Positions 16,001 to 24,144 are shown, numbered from the stretch's first letter. The stretch: DNA of 42,836 nucleotides from an uncultured Alistipes sp. (GCA_900541585.1 UQKD01000028.1:1-42836); one strand, 5' to 3'. Translations and numbers: made by a program. Notes: generated from the letters alone by a model not told the origin.

Positions 16001-16413
16001 ACCTGTCCCGCGATGTGGTGTTTCTGTGGGGCGGCCGGAGCCGTGGCCGGGGCTGCGGGCGCGGGGTTTTGTGCCGCCGTGCGGGTCAGGATGATGTTGT
16101 TCTGACGGATGATGTAGGTGATGCCGGTCCCGCGCAGGGCTTCGTCGAGCAGCTGGGAAACCGATTTCGTCGATTTGGCGATTTTCACGGGGACGTTGTC
16201 CGCCAGGTTGCCCTGGTAGGAGATTCGGTAAGAGGTCTGCGATTCGATCTTCTGGATCAGCCCTTTCAGGCTGGTCACGTTTTCAACGCGGACCGAAGTC
16301 TGCTGGGGCGACGGTGCCGCCTGCGTTTTTCCCCCCCCCCACGGGATAAGGAGTGTCAGGCATGCTGCCAGAAGGTACCGGGCACGCCGCATACGGAGTA
16401 GCTTTTGTTTCAT
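13063..16413 (-). CDS. SusC/RagA-family TonB-dependent transporter with STN domain; G10 tract in the signal peptide
   Basis: 1116 aa. A signal peptide (residues 1-~34) is followed by an STN domain (~38-110, which contacts the FecR anti-sigma factor), a carboxypeptidase-regulatory-like domain (~133-210, HIAGQVLDAATRQPIIGG), a plug with VVVVGYGAQKKASVIGS and the SusC signature VYGVRGANGVVLITTREG, and a 22-strand barrel ending NIGLTIGF. The STN domain fits control by the upstream sigma/FecR genes. A run of ten G on the coding strand (16331-16340) encodes Trp25-Gly28 at the end of the signal peptide; one base gained or lost would abolish expression. Partner: the SusD gene 19 nt downstream. Confidence 0.96.
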   Translation of the reverse strand: MKQKLLRMRRARYLLAACLTLLIPWGGGKTQAAPSPQQTSVRVENVTSLKGLIQKIESQTSYRISYQGNLADNVPVKIAKSTKSVSQLLDEALRGTGITYIIRQNNIILTRTAAQNPAPAAPATAPAAPQKHHIAGQVLDAATRQPIIGGTVWIKDSALGTSTASDGSFDYSFTGNFGFVTISYVGYQTQEFPIDRIPKVISLSPDNNLEEVVVVGYGAQKKASVIGSIASVPVNDIKMPTGKISNNLAGQLAGVISVQRSGEPGASSTFWIRGISTFGSNKTPLILVDGIERDLDLVDIEDIKEFSILKDAAATAVYGVRGANGVVLITTREGTIGKPQINIKFEAGMVQPTKIPDMIDAVQFAEMYNAAAGYDFYSRKDIQMFRDGSDPDLHPNIDWVKRLYKDYSFNQRVNVNISGGGSTAKYYISGGFYNEDGLFKADNMKEYNTSVFYRRFNFRSNVEVQLHKYTKLNVNLATTFERKNEPGSSATGANGIWGYALKTAANAFPDVYSNGYLAGPASGQGENPYALLTQTGYREIFYNTAQSLFVLTQDLGDWVTKGLTVSIKGSFDAQNENNLGRTKTSPQWLATGRNEAGELEFNQTKIGEENLTYKQTNKGYRSVYFEAVANWARTFGKHDLSAMFLFQQSQKNYVGENANNSEKALPYRHQGIAGRITYNYDNRYFVEGNFGYNGSENFSPNHRFGFFPSIAVGYVVSNEKFFEPIRDVVSMVKLKASYGLVGNDQIGGDRRFIYNETVVSSGKYYFGTTPSQYTSVRLGEFPNPNVGWEKAKKLNLGADLSFFNQLNISVDYFKENREGIFLQRKSVPMYVGLSTKPWVNIGKMRNSGIDASLEYHQPLGKDIHLTVRGNFTYARNRIMDQDEPDYAYTYMNRSGQMQYQKFGLVAVGLFQDQEDIDSWTKQSFGEVKPGDIKYLDLNGDGIVDSYDTKPIGYSDIPEIVYGFGFSLQWKAFDLSAFFQGVAHVNFSTLTDQTQAFVGRNLKESSVFADLYGNTWTPENPGAKYPRMTTGAVNNNNQLSTFWMADGRYLRLKNLELGYTLPKRIANKIAMQNLRVYLSGVNLFTFSPFKLWDPDLQTGATNYPNNRIINIGLTIGF

Positions 16414-16434
16414 AGAGGTTTGGTTAAGATTGGA

Positions 16435-17400
16435 TTATTTGTGAATGGTGATTTTTTCGCCGTTGCGGTTGAAACGGGTGTTCGTCGAAAGCGTCAGCAC
16501 TTCGAGGATATGGTCGATCGGCATGTTGAAATCGAGCGTTCCGGTGAACTGGATGCTTTTGAGCGCGTCGTTGCGGAAAGCGATGCCGATGCCGTAGAAA
16601 TCCTCGATCACCCCGGCGATCTGCTCCAGGTCGACGTGGCGGAACGTGCGCAGCCGGGCGGCCAGTTCCGCCTCCACGTTGACCGTTTGCAGCGTCAGGT
16701 CGTTGTCCGTGGGATTGTAGGAGACTTTCTGTCCCGGGTGCAGGGCCACGACATGTTCGGCGGCGCGGAAATCGACGGCTCCCTCGACCAGTACGGTTTC
16801 GACGTCGGAACTGTCGTCGTAGGCTTTCAGGTTGAATTTGGTTCCGCGGACCACGACCTCGGCGTCGTGGACCGTGGTGACGGTGAACGGCGCGCCGTTG
16901 CGCTTGCTGACCTCGAAAAAGGCTTCGCCGGTGAGGTGCACCGTGCGGTTCCCGTCGTCGAACGAGACCGGATAGTTCAGCTGCGAGCTGCGGGTGAGCC
17001 GGATGACGGAACCGTCGGGCAGCGTCACCGAGCAGTCGCTGTGCTCGGCGCTGACCGTGCAGATGCGGTCGTCCGGACGGTTCTGGTAGAGATACATGCC
17101 CGCGACGATCACGCCGGCGATGAGTATGGCGGCGTAACGCGAGACGATCTGCCGCCATTGGGGCCGTGTCTTTGTGCGGCGCAGTTCGATGCGCCGTTGT
17201 AGGGATCGGAATGCCTGGTCGGTGTTGACCGACGCGGCGGCCCGGAGCCGGTCTCCGGCGAAGAGCACGAAATAGAGCGTTTCGAGCCGGCGGCGGTTCT
17301 CTTCGGAAGCGTCGTACCAGTTTTCGATCTCGCGGTTGGTGGGTTCGTCGAGTTTTCCTTCGAGGAACTCGGTCAGCAGGTTGTCGTCGATCTCTTTCAT
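16435..17400 (-). CDS. FecR-family anti-sigma factor
   Basis: 321 aa. A cytoplasmic N-terminus (1-~87) with the family opening LLTEFLEGKLDEPTNREIENW, one membrane segment (~88-106, AAILIAGVIVAGMYLYQ), a periplasmic FecR domain (~113-215, SVTLPDGSVIRLTRSSQLNY) and a C-terminal STN-like domain (DHILEVLTLSTNTRF). It relays substrate occupancy of the adjacent SusC to the sigma factor. It starts 114 nt after the sigma gene with a terminator-like hairpin in between, and ends 21 nt before susC. Confidence 0.93.
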   Translation of the reverse strand: MKEIDDNLLTEFLEGKLDEPTNREIENWYDASEENRRRLETLYFVLFAGDRLRAAASVNTDQAFRSLQRRIELRRTKTRPQWRQIVSRYAAILIAGVIVAGMYLYQNRPDDRICTVSAEHSDCSVTLPDGSVIRLTRSSQLNYPVSFDDGNRTVHLTGEAFFEVSKRNGAPFTVTTVHDAEVVVRGTKFNLKAYDDSSDVETVLVEGAVDFRAAEHVVALHPGQKVSYNPTDNDLTLQTVNVEAELAARLRTFRHVDLEQIAGVIEDFYGIGIAFRNDALKSIQFTGTLDFNMPIDHILEVLTLSTNTRFNRNGEKITIHK

Positions 17401-17445
17401 AAGGGCGGTTTCTGTATGTAATACGATTCAGGGAAAATAGATACT

Positions 17446-17484
17446 AAACGAAAACCCGAATTTTTTTCGGGCTTTCGTTTTTAT
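17446..17484. terminator. Terminator-like hairpin between sigma and fecR
   Basis: AAACGAAAaCCCGAA pairs with TTCGGGcTTTCGTTTTT. A T-run is present on the plus strand, and the minus-strand product has only a short T-rich tail. It would attenuate read-through from sigma into fecR or act against antisense transcription. Confidence 0.6.
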
Positions 17485-17514
17485 TGCATATAATCGGTTT
17501 CAGGGACAGGGGTT

Positions 17515-18111
17515 TCAGTTGCTCCCGGGCATTTCGAAAAACAGCGCTATCAGCGGCAGGTAATCCTTCAGGGCGACGCCGAGGACTTTGAGCGCCTGGC
17601 CGATATGGTAGTTGACGGTCTGGGGCGATACCTCCATTTCGGCGGCGATCTGCTGGTGGGTCATGCACTGGAAGCGGCTCATCTCGAAGATACGGCGGGT
17701 CTGCTCGGGGAGTTGCGCGAGCGCCTCGTGGTAGAGCCGCGCGAGTTCCGTGCCGAGGTAGAAGTCCGGGGAGTCGAACTGGTCGGCGAATCTCTTTTCC
17801 AGCTGCTGGTGGACGCGTGAATGGACGCTCTGGCGGGTTACGCGGTCCAGCGACTTGTTGCGGACGATCATGAACAGAAGTCCCTTCAGCGAAAGTTCCT
17901 CCATCAGGCGGTCGCGGTTTTCCCAGATGTACAGCATCGTGTCCTGTACGATGTCTTCCGCCGCGGGGAGGGATACCCAGCGCGAAGCGAAGCTGCACAA
18001 CCCTTTGTAATAGAATCGGTAGCATGCTTCGAAACACTGCCGGTCCCCGGCGTTGAGCCGTCGGATGACCAGCCGGTTGTCGAGGATGTCGTATTTGGTG
18101 TTCAGGGACAT
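17515..18111 (-). CDS. ECF-type RNA polymerase sigma factor (Bacteroidota PUL regulator)
   Basis: 198 aa. Region 2 spans ~22-90 (AEDIVQDTMLYIWENR is the region 2.2-2.3 signature), and region 4 covers ~130-190 (LPEQTRRIFEMSRFQCMTHQQIAAEMEVSPQTVNYHI, a helix-turn-helix, given here only as a location: about 135-171). It has a short hydrophobic C-terminal extension. The FecR gene follows. It should direct polymerase to the SusCD operon when released. Upstream minus-strand sequence near 18133 has a weak TAACCTTT -7-like box. Confidence 0.93.
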   Translation of the reverse strand: MSLNTKYDILDNRLVIRRLNAGDRQCFEACYRFYYKGLCSFASRWVSLPAAEDIVQDTMLYIWENRDRLMEELSLKGLLFMIVRNKSLDRVTRQSVHSRVHQQLEKRFADQFDSPDFYLGTELARLYHEALAQLPEQTRRIFEMSRFQCMTHQQIAAEMEVSPQTVNYHIGQALKVLGVALKDYLPLIALFFEMPGSN

Positions 18112-18192
18112 AAACTGTCGGATCTCGCGTAATTTGAAAGGTTAAAATTACAACTTTTTCCGGAAAACGGTCCTGATTCCCGAAAAAAGGCT

Positions 18193-18200
18193 CACCTTTG
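18193..18200 (+). promoter_or_regulatory. -7-like element before the symporter gene
   Basis: CACCTTTG fits the TAnnTTTG consensus except for the first base. It lies 63 nt before the ATG at 18263. No clear -33 TTTG at the right distance. Confidence 0.35.
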
Positions 18201-18262
18201 CAGAAAAATAGAACCGGGCTTCCGGGGAGTCTGCGCCCCGGGGCCGCCGCATTGCATCGCTT

Positions 18263-19141
18263 ATGAATACCGTCTGGATCGTATTACCTATATTGATCGT
18301 GCTGATGTTTCAGCTCGGCATCGAACTCGACCGGCAGGCCTTCGCCGGTGTGGCCCGCCGTCCGGCGGCCGTCGTCGCGGGACTGCTGGGCCAGTTGGTG
18401 CTGCTGCCGCTCATCGCCTTCGGCGTGGGGCTGGCGTTCCGCCTGCCGTCCGTTTACTTCCTGGGACTGCTGCTGATCGCCTGCTGTCCGGGAGGCAGTT
18501 CGTCGAATGTCTTTTCGATGCTGGCCAAGGGCGACGTGGCCCTTTCGGTGACGCTGACCGCTTTGAGCAGTCTCATCACGCTGTTCACGATTCCGCTGGT
18601 GATGGGTTTCGCCGCGCGTTTCGTCGCGGTGCACGCCGGTGCGGCCATCGAACTGCCGGTCGGGAAGCTGTTGGTGCAGAATATCGTCCTGCTGTTCCTG
18701 CCGATGCTGTGCGGGGCGTTTTTCCGCTATTGGCGGCCCCGGGCGGCACGGCATGTGCATGATCTGTTGGGGCGTGTGGCCTTCCCGGCCCTGATGCTGC
18801 TGGCGGCGGTGTTCTTCGTGCAGTATGCTTCGACGATCCTCGAAAACCTCGGCGTGCTGGGACTGGCCGCAGGAACGCTGATCCTGCTGGCGATGGCGGG
18901 CGGGTCGCTGCTGGCCCGCCTGTTCCGGCTCCGGCGGGCGGTGCGCCGCACGATCGTCATCGAGGTCGGGATGCAGAACGCTGCGCAGGCCATCGCCGTC
19001 GCCACTTCGCCGCTGATCTTCGACAGCGGCGAAATGGCTGTTCCGGCCATCGTCTACGCCCTCGTGATGAACGTGGTCCTGCTCTCGTACCTGAAATTGC
19101 TGCCGAAATATACCGGCGAAACAGCGTCGGGAGGTGTTTAA
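18263..19141 (+). CDS. Bile acid:sodium symporter (BASS) family transporter
   Basis: 292 aa, about nine hydrophobic helices. Family marks are CCPGGSSSNVFS (~73-84, the Na-site/crossover region) and EVGMQNAAQAIAVATSP (~235-251). The family couples sodium to organic anions such as bile acids, pantothenate or 2-keto acids. In a gut bacterium bile acids are attractive, but the substrate cannot be fixed from sequence. It is divergent from the sigma gene and 17 nt upstream of a TonB-dependent receptor in the same direction. Confidence 0.9.
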   Translation: MNTVWIVLPILIVLMFQLGIELDRQAFAGVARRPAAVVAGLLGQLVLLPLIAFGVGLAFRLPSVYFLGLLLIACCPGGSSSNVFSMLAKGDVALSVTLTALSSLITLFTIPLVMGFAARFVAVHAGAAIELPVGKLLVQNIVLLFLPMLCGAFFRYWRPRAARHVHDLLGRVAFPALMLLAAVFFVQYASTILENLGVLGLAAGTLILLAMAGGSLLARLFRLRRAVRRTIVIEVGMQNAAQAIAVATSPLIFDSGEMAVPAIVYALVMNVVLLSYLKLLPKYTGETASGGV

Positions 19142-19146
19142 CCGAG

Positions 19147-19154
19147 TATCTTTG
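19147..19154 (+). promoter_or_regulatory. -7 box only 4 nt before the receptor ATG
   Basis: TATCTTTG is a perfect -7 element in the 17-nt gap between two genes. With normal spacing the transcript would begin at or within the ATG at 19159, giving a leaderless or nearly leaderless mRNA. There is no convincing -33 element. Confidence 0.45.
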
Positions 19155-19158
19155 CCGT

Positions 19159-21540
19159 ATGAAATTCCTGAAAGTCGCAATTTTGTTTTTCGGCCTGGCC
19201 GCAGCGTTTGCCGTGCGGGCGCAGGAGGGAACCTATCCCGTCAGCGGACGGGTGATCGACCGTTTGAGCCGCAGGCCCGTGGCCTATGCCGCCGTGGTGC
19301 TGGCCGGGCAGGAGCGGAAGGGTGCCTCGACCGACTCGCTGGGGAGGTTCCGCATCGAGCGCGTGAAGCCGGGTATCTGGCGGCTGGCGGTCTCGTCGGT
19401 GGGCTACAAGAGCGCGACGACGCCCGAATACCTGGTTTCGGCCGCCACGCCCTTCATCGAGATCGAGATGGAAGAGGACGCCGCGCAGCTCGAAGCCGTG
19501 ACGGTCCGCCCGTCGCCGTTCCGCGTCACGGCGGAGAGTCCCGTAAGTTTGAAGGTGATCGGTTTGCAGGAGATCGAGAAAAGCCCCGGCTCGAACCGTG
19601 ACGTGTCGCGCATCGTGCGCTCCTATCCCGGCGTGGCCTTCTCGCCCGTGGGTTACCGCAACGACCTGATCGTGCGCGGCGGCGGCCCTTCGGAGAATAA
19701 GTTCTACATGGACGGGATCGAGATTCCGAACATCAACCATTTTGCCACGCAGGGTGCGACGGGCGGTCCGGTGAGCATCGTCAACGCCGACCTCGTGCGC
19801 GAGATCAGCTTCTACACCGGCGCTTTTCCCGCCGACCGGGCCGGGGCGTTGAGTTCCGTGCTGGATTTCAAACTGCGCGACGGCAATGCCGAAAGGCAGA
19901 CCTTCAAAGCGACGCTGGGGGCCTCGGAAGTGGGGTTGAGCGGCAGCGGACACATCGGCGGCAAGACGACTTATCTGTTTTCCATCCGCCAGTCCTATCT
20001 GCAACTGCTGTTCAAGATGCTGGGGCTGCCCTTCCTGCCCAACTACATCGACGGGCAGGCGAAGGTCAGGACGCGCCTTTCGGAGCGCGACGAACTGACG
20101 GTGCTGGCCCTGGCCGGATTCGACAATATGCGGCTCAACGTCGACGAGAAGGGCGAGGACGCCGAATATCTGTTGAGCTACCTGCCCCGCATCCGGCAGG
20201 AGACCTTCACGGCGGGGGCCTCGTGGCGCCACTATGCGGGCCGCCACGTACAGACCGTGACGTTGAGCCACAACTACCTGAACAACCGCAACCTGAAATA
20301 CCTGCGCAACGACTCTTCGTCGGAGGACAACCTCACCCTGCGGCTGCGCTCCGTGGAGCAGAAGACCACGCTCCGGGCCGAGAACCGCACCTACCTGGGC
20401 CGCTGGACCGTCCGCGAGGGCGTCGAGGTGAACTATTCCGATTACACGAACCGCACGCTGCAACGGCTCTATACCGACAGAACGCAGCTGTCGGATTACA
20501 ATACCCGGCTGGGAATCGTCGGCTGGGGGCTGTTCGCCGGGGCCGAATACGCCTCGGCCGACAAGCGGTTCACCGCTTCGGCGGGACTGCGGGCCGACGG
20601 GTGCGACTACTCGGGGCGCATGGCGCGGGTGTGGCGTCAGCTTTCGCCCCGGGCTTCGGTCTCCTATGCGGTAAGTCCCGGCTGGTCGGTGAGCGGCAGC
20701 GCGGGGCTGTACTATCAGTTGCCGCCCTACACGGCGCTGGGGTTCAAGGAGGACGGCGCGCTGGTCAACCGATCGCTCGATTACATGCGTGTCGGGGTCT
20801 TCAGCGCGGGCGTCGACTGGCGGCTGCGCGACCGGCTGATCGTCTCGGTCGAGGGATTTTACAAACGCTACGGCGACGTGCCGCTGTCGGTCACGGACGG
20901 GATTCCGCTCTCGTGCAAGGGCAACGACTACGGCGTGGTGGGCAACGAGGAGCTGGTCTCCTCGGCGCAGGGGCGCGCCTACGGCGTCGAGGCGATGGCC
21001 CGCTGGCAGATTCCGGGACGGGTGAATGTCGTGGGGTCGGTGACCGTGTTCCGCTCGGAGTACCGCAACGACCGGTCGGCCCCGTGGATCGCATCGGCCT
21101 GGGACAACCGTTTCGTGGTCAACGTCAGCGGAACCTACGACCTGCCGCGCCACTGGAGCTTCGGCGCGAAGCTGAGCGCCGTGGGCGGGGCGCCCTATAC
21201 GCCCTACGACGCGGAGAAATCGTCGCTCGTCGAGGCGTGGGATGCGCAGGGACGGCCCTATTACGACTATTCGAAGTACAACGCCGGACGGCTCGACGCT
21301 TTCGCACAGCTGGACGTGCGCGTCGACAAGGTGTTCTACTTCCGCCGCTGCATGCTGGGCATCTACATCGACCTGCAGAACGTTGCGGGCGGCCGTTTGC
21401 GCCAGCCCGACGTGCTGATGTCCACGGGGGAGATCGAGAACCCTTCGGCCCCGGCGTCGGAACAGCGTTACCGGATGAAATACCTCGAACAGGTGAGCGG
21501 CACGCTCCTGCCGACGCTGGGCCTGACGGTCGAGTTTTAA
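19159..21540 (+). CDS. TonB-dependent receptor with carboxypeptidase-regulatory-like domain (not SusC)
   Basis: 793 aa. Signal peptide (1-~21, LAAAFAVRAQE), then a regulatory-like beta domain (~27-105, VSGRVIDRLSRRPVAYAAVV), a plug (~115-240, SYPGVAFSPVGYRNDLIVRG and FYMDGIEIPN) and a barrel that ends TLGLTVEF with a terminal Phe. It lacks an STN domain and a SusD partner, so it belongs to the siderophore/cofactor-like class rather than glycan import. Substrate unknown. Its stop overlaps the stop of the convergent permease gene (shared TTAA). Confidence 0.92.
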   Translation: MKFLKVAILFFGLAAAFAVRAQEGTYPVSGRVIDRLSRRPVAYAAVVLAGQERKGASTDSLGRFRIERVKPGIWRLAVSSVGYKSATTPEYLVSAATPFIEIEMEEDAAQLEAVTVRPSPFRVTAESPVSLKVIGLQEIEKSPGSNRDVSRIVRSYPGVAFSPVGYRNDLIVRGGGPSENKFYMDGIEIPNINHFATQGATGGPVSIVNADLVREISFYTGAFPADRAGALSSVLDFKLRDGNAERQTFKATLGASEVGLSGSGHIGGKTTYLFSIRQSYLQLLFKMLGLPFLPNYIDGQAKVRTRLSERDELTVLALAGFDNMRLNVDEKGEDAEYLLSYLPRIRQETFTAGASWRHYAGRHVQTVTLSHNYLNNRNLKYLRNDSSSEDNLTLRLRSVEQKTTLRAENRTYLGRWTVREGVEVNYSDYTNRTLQRLYTDRTQLSDYNTRLGIVGWGLFAGAEYASADKRFTASAGLRADGCDYSGRMARVWRQLSPRASVSYAVSPGWSVSGSAGLYYQLPPYTALGFKEDGALVNRSLDYMRVGVFSAGVDWRLRDRLIVSVEGFYKRYGDVPLSVTDGIPLSCKGNDYGVVGNEELVSSAQGRAYGVEAMARWQIPGRVNVVGSVTVFRSEYRNDRSAPWIASAWDNRFVVNVSGTYDLPRHWSFGAKLSAVGGAPYTPYDAEKSSLVEAWDAQGRPYYDYSKYNAGRLDAFAQLDVRVDKVFYFRRCMLGIYIDLQNVAGGRLRQPDVLMSTGEIENPSAPASEQRYRMKYLEQVSGTLLPTLGLTVEF

Positions 21541-22994
21541 GCCTTCGGCGTCCGCCGGGCGTTCCGTTTGTCCATTGCGAAACTGATGATGAAGGGGATC
21601 GCGAGGAAGACCGCCGTGCCGGCCACCACCAGCCACGTGTACATCGCCGGACTGCCCACGGGCAGCTGCGAAGGCGGGAAGAAGGTGACGGCGAACGAGA
21701 ACGCTACGGCGAGGAACCCCACGCCCCCGATCAGCCACATGCCCGTGTTTCCGCCCGGCACGCGATAGCTGCGGACGAGTTCGGGCTGCGTGTAGCGCAG
21801 ACGGATTCCCGCGGCGTACATCATCATGTACATGATCAGGTATAGCCCTACGGTCAGGGCGCTCAACAGGAAGAACGCCACGCTGACGTCGTCCATCACG
21901 ATGTAAAGCGACGAAAGGAGCGTCACGATGCAGCCCTGGATAATCAGGATGTTGATCTGTACGCCGTTCTTGTTGGTCTTCTGGAGGAAGCAGGGCAGAG
22001 CGCCGTCCTTGGCCGTCCACAGCAGGCCGCGGCTGGGACCCGAGATCCACGACATCACGCCCGCCAGTGCGCCGAAAGCCACCAACAATCCCATGACGTT
22101 CGTCAGCCAGCCCACATGGTAGCGTTCGAAAGCGATCTGAAAGGTGGTGAACAGCCCCGACTGGAGGTTGATCTGGTCGTAGGGGGTGATGATGGCCACG
22201 GCCAGCGCGCCCAGCGTGAACAGTCCGAACGAAATCAGCGCCGCGAGGAACATTGCCCGCGGGAACTGCGTCTGGGGTTTGGTCAGCTCCGGGGCGTGCA
22301 CGGCGTGCACCTCCACGCCGGCGAACAGCAGCAGGATGCCCGCCAGGAACGCGATGTCGCTCATACCGGTGATGTGGGGGAAGAGCCGCGGGTGGACGTG
22401 CTGCGCGGCGTCGACATTGACGACCTGCGAAACGGTGGCCGGAATCTCCTTCAGGGCGATTTCGTTGCCACCCGCCATCCAGATGACGGCCATCACGATC
22501 ACGACGACGCCCGGGAGCACCGTGCCGATCAGAAATCCCTTCGAGGTGATGCCCGAGATGGCCGACGTGCCGCGCAGGGTGACCAGCGTCGCGCACCAGT
22601 ACATCGCAATCGAGAACAACCCGACGTAGAGTCCGTTCTGCGCCAGTGCCGGAACGCCGATCATGTAGGCGATCGACGCGGCGGCGAATCCCAGTACGGT
22701 GGGATACCAGACGACGTTCTGGATCCATTGCAGGAAGATCGCCGAGAAGCCCAGGTGGCGGTTGAAAGCCTCCTTGACCCAGGTGTAGACGCCGCCGCCC
22801 TTGTCGGCGAAGGCGCTGCCCAGTTCGGCGCCCACGAGGGCCGCGGGAATCAGGAAGAGGAACGTCGCGAAGAAAATGTAGAAGAACATCGTCAGTTCCT
22901 CCTGGGCCATCATCGGGAGTCCGCGCAGACTGATGACGGCCGCAGCGGTCATCAGCGCCAGCTGCGTCGTGGTGATATTTTTACGTTTTGCCAT
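21537..22994 (-). CDS. APC-family amino-acid permease, GadC-like
   Basis: 485 aa with about 12 membrane helices. The N-terminus (TTTQLALMTAAAVISLRGLP) and GGGVYTWVKEAF resemble the glutamate:GABA antiporter GadC and related APC exchangers; FAGVEVHAVHAPEL is the helix 6 region and ISGPSRGLLWTAKDGALP is typical of the subfamily. The C-terminus is short and basic (AMDKRNARRTPKA), without an obvious long C-plug. No decarboxylase gene is adjacent, so the acid-resistance role known for GadC is not shown here. Convergent with the receptor gene; a small RNA on the same strand ends about 190 nt upstream. Confidence 0.88.
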   Translation of the reverse strand: MAKRKNITTTQLALMTAAAVISLRGLPMMAQEELTMFFYIFFATFLFLIPAALVGAELGSAFADKGGGVYTWVKEAFNRHLGFSAIFLQWIQNVVWYPTVLGFAAASIAYMIGVPALAQNGLYVGLFSIAMYWCATLVTLRGTSAISGITSKGFLIGTVLPGVVVIVMAVIWMAGGNEIALKEIPATVSQVVNVDAAQHVHPRLFPHITGMSDIAFLAGILLLFAGVEVHAVHAPELTKPQTQFPRAMFLAALISFGLFTLGALAVAIITPYDQINLQSGLFTTFQIAFERYHVGWLTNVMGLLVAFGALAGVMSWISGPSRGLLWTAKDGALPCFLQKTNKNGVQINILIIQGCIVTLLSSLYIVMDDVSVAFFLLSALTVGLYLIMYMMMYAAGIRLRYTQPELVRSYRVPGGNTGMWLIGGVGFLAVAFSFAVTFFPPSQLPVGSPAMYTWLVVAGTAVFLAIPFIISFAMDKRNARRTPKA

Positions 22995-23185
22995 GATGAA
23001 TAGGTTGGATTTTGCCGTTTTTCGTCATCGTCCGCCGCACAGTTTTCGTGCCGGAGCGCATTGGCGGCCCGTGAAATCTGCGGCCGGAGCGCCGCAAAGG
23101 ACCGATCGGAACACCGGGCGGCTTTTTCGGACCCTGCGCACGCGGAAACGGCGGGGCCGTCCCCGTCCGCCCCGCATGCGGACAC
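22995..23185. other. GC-rich intergenic stretch upstream of the permease
   Basis: No gene seen. It should hold the permease promoter on the minus strand, but I find no clear -33/-7 pair. Confidence 0.4.
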
Positions 23186-23308
23186 AAAAACAGCAGGGAA
23201 TCTCGCGATTGCCTGCTGCCCCCGGAGGTTGCCCTCCTAAAACTACTAACCCAAACTTAAATAAATGAAGAAACCTCACTGCGGTTGCTGTGCCGCAGTT
23301 GACTTTTA
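23186..23308 (-). ncRNA. Small RNA, copy 1 (three hairpins, own terminator)
   Basis: Read on the minus strand: a 5' hairpin CTGCGG/CCGCAG (23293-23298 with 23279-23284), a linear AT-rich centre, a hairpin GGAGG-GCAA-CCTCC with a GNRA tetraloop, and a terminator stem CAGCAGG/CCTGCTG (23191-23218) ending in a U-run (23186-23190). About 118 bp are almost identical to copy 2 at 38193-38318 while flanks differ, so selection acts on the RNA. A TTTG element (23318-23315) precedes the likely start. Function and family unknown. Confidence 0.65.
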
Positions 23309-23486
23309 CAGTTGCAAAGTGCGTGCCGAACCTGCAATCGCCGTCCGCCGTGGACCGTTTGGCGGAATATCGGGTCTTGTCATGGAATTTTAATCCGAAT
23401 AATTTTGTTTTTATATCTTTTATTGTTTTATTTGTGGTGCATATTTAATAATAGTGTTTCTAAAAGAAAATTTGAGGCATTGTAAC

Positions 23487-24017
23487 ATGGAAGAGGAAAA
23501 GGATATTTTGCGGCGGGTGAGCGGCGGGGACAGCGATGCCTTCCGGCTGATCTTCCTGAAATATGCTCCGCGTGTGGAGGCCTTCGCCATGAAGATGCTG
23601 AAGAATATCCACGAGGCGCAGGATGTTTCGCAGAATATCTTCACCAAACTGTGGATGCAGCGCAGCGAACTGGCCGGGGTCCGGTCGCTCAACGCCTATC
23701 TGTTCCGCATGACCCGCAACGCCGTGCTGGACATCTGCAAGCACAGCCGTATCCGGATGCAGTTCGAGAGCAGCGCCCGGGTCGACGGGCAGATACTCTG
23801 CGACGACGTTGCGGAACGTGTCGATACGGCCGAACTGTCGCGCCTGATCGCGGCCGCCGTCAGTAAGATGCCAGCCCGGAGGTATGAGATTTTCCGTCTT
23901 TCGCGCGAGTGCGGCAAGAATAACCGCGAAATTGCCGAGGAACTGAATATCAGCCCGAAAAGCGTCGAGAACCAGATCACGAAGGCGCTGGGCAGCATCA
24001 AAAAGGAAATTTCCTGA
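23487..24017 (+). CDS. ECF-type RNA polymerase sigma factor
   Basis: 176 aa from ATG 23487; a GTG at 23454 would add eleven unlikely residues. Region 2 covers ~12-75 (EAQDVSQNIFTKLW) with the DNA-melting segment after it. Region 4 covers ~115-170 (MPARRYEIFRLSRECGKNN, then REIAEELNISPKSVENQI). This is the regulator of the downstream SusCD operon with the FecR gene 127 nt further on. Upstream sequence 23380-23450 is AT-rich, as expected for its promoter, but no exact consensus is visible. Confidence 0.93.
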   Translation: MEEEKDILRRVSGGDSDAFRLIFLKYAPRVEAFAMKMLKNIHEAQDVSQNIFTKLWMQRSELAGVRSLNAYLFRMTRNAVLDICKHSRIRMQFESSARVDGQILCDDVAERVDTAELSRLIAAAVSKMPARRYEIFRLSRECGKNNREIAEELNISPKSVENQITKALGSIKKEIS

Positions 24018-24144
24018 ATTTTATTTTCATTCCGGCGTAGGGGTGTTGCCCCGCTGAATCGTCTTGTATGTGTAAAAGGATGACAGCGGACCGCGGCGCC
24101 CTTCCGGCGTTTTTGCCGCGCGGCGCTTCTCCCCGGAAAAGACC

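Noticed and set aside
13465..16401. A 978-codon plus-strand frame antisense to the first SusC gene
   Set aside because: Repetitive V/E/D/R composition typical of the complement of GC-rich coding DNA; the SusC frame has clear domains.
19138..22728. A 1196-codon minus-strand frame antisense to the receptor and out of frame with the permease
   Set aside because: Arg/Pro/His-rich shadow; the real genes on both strands carry domain signatures.
23274..23303. Short plus-strand frame MKKPHCGCCAAVD over small RNA copy 1 (also in copy 2)
   Set aside because: The frame diverges right after the conserved block, and the terminator and hairpins fit a minus-strand RNA; the peptide is a by-product of the hairpin.
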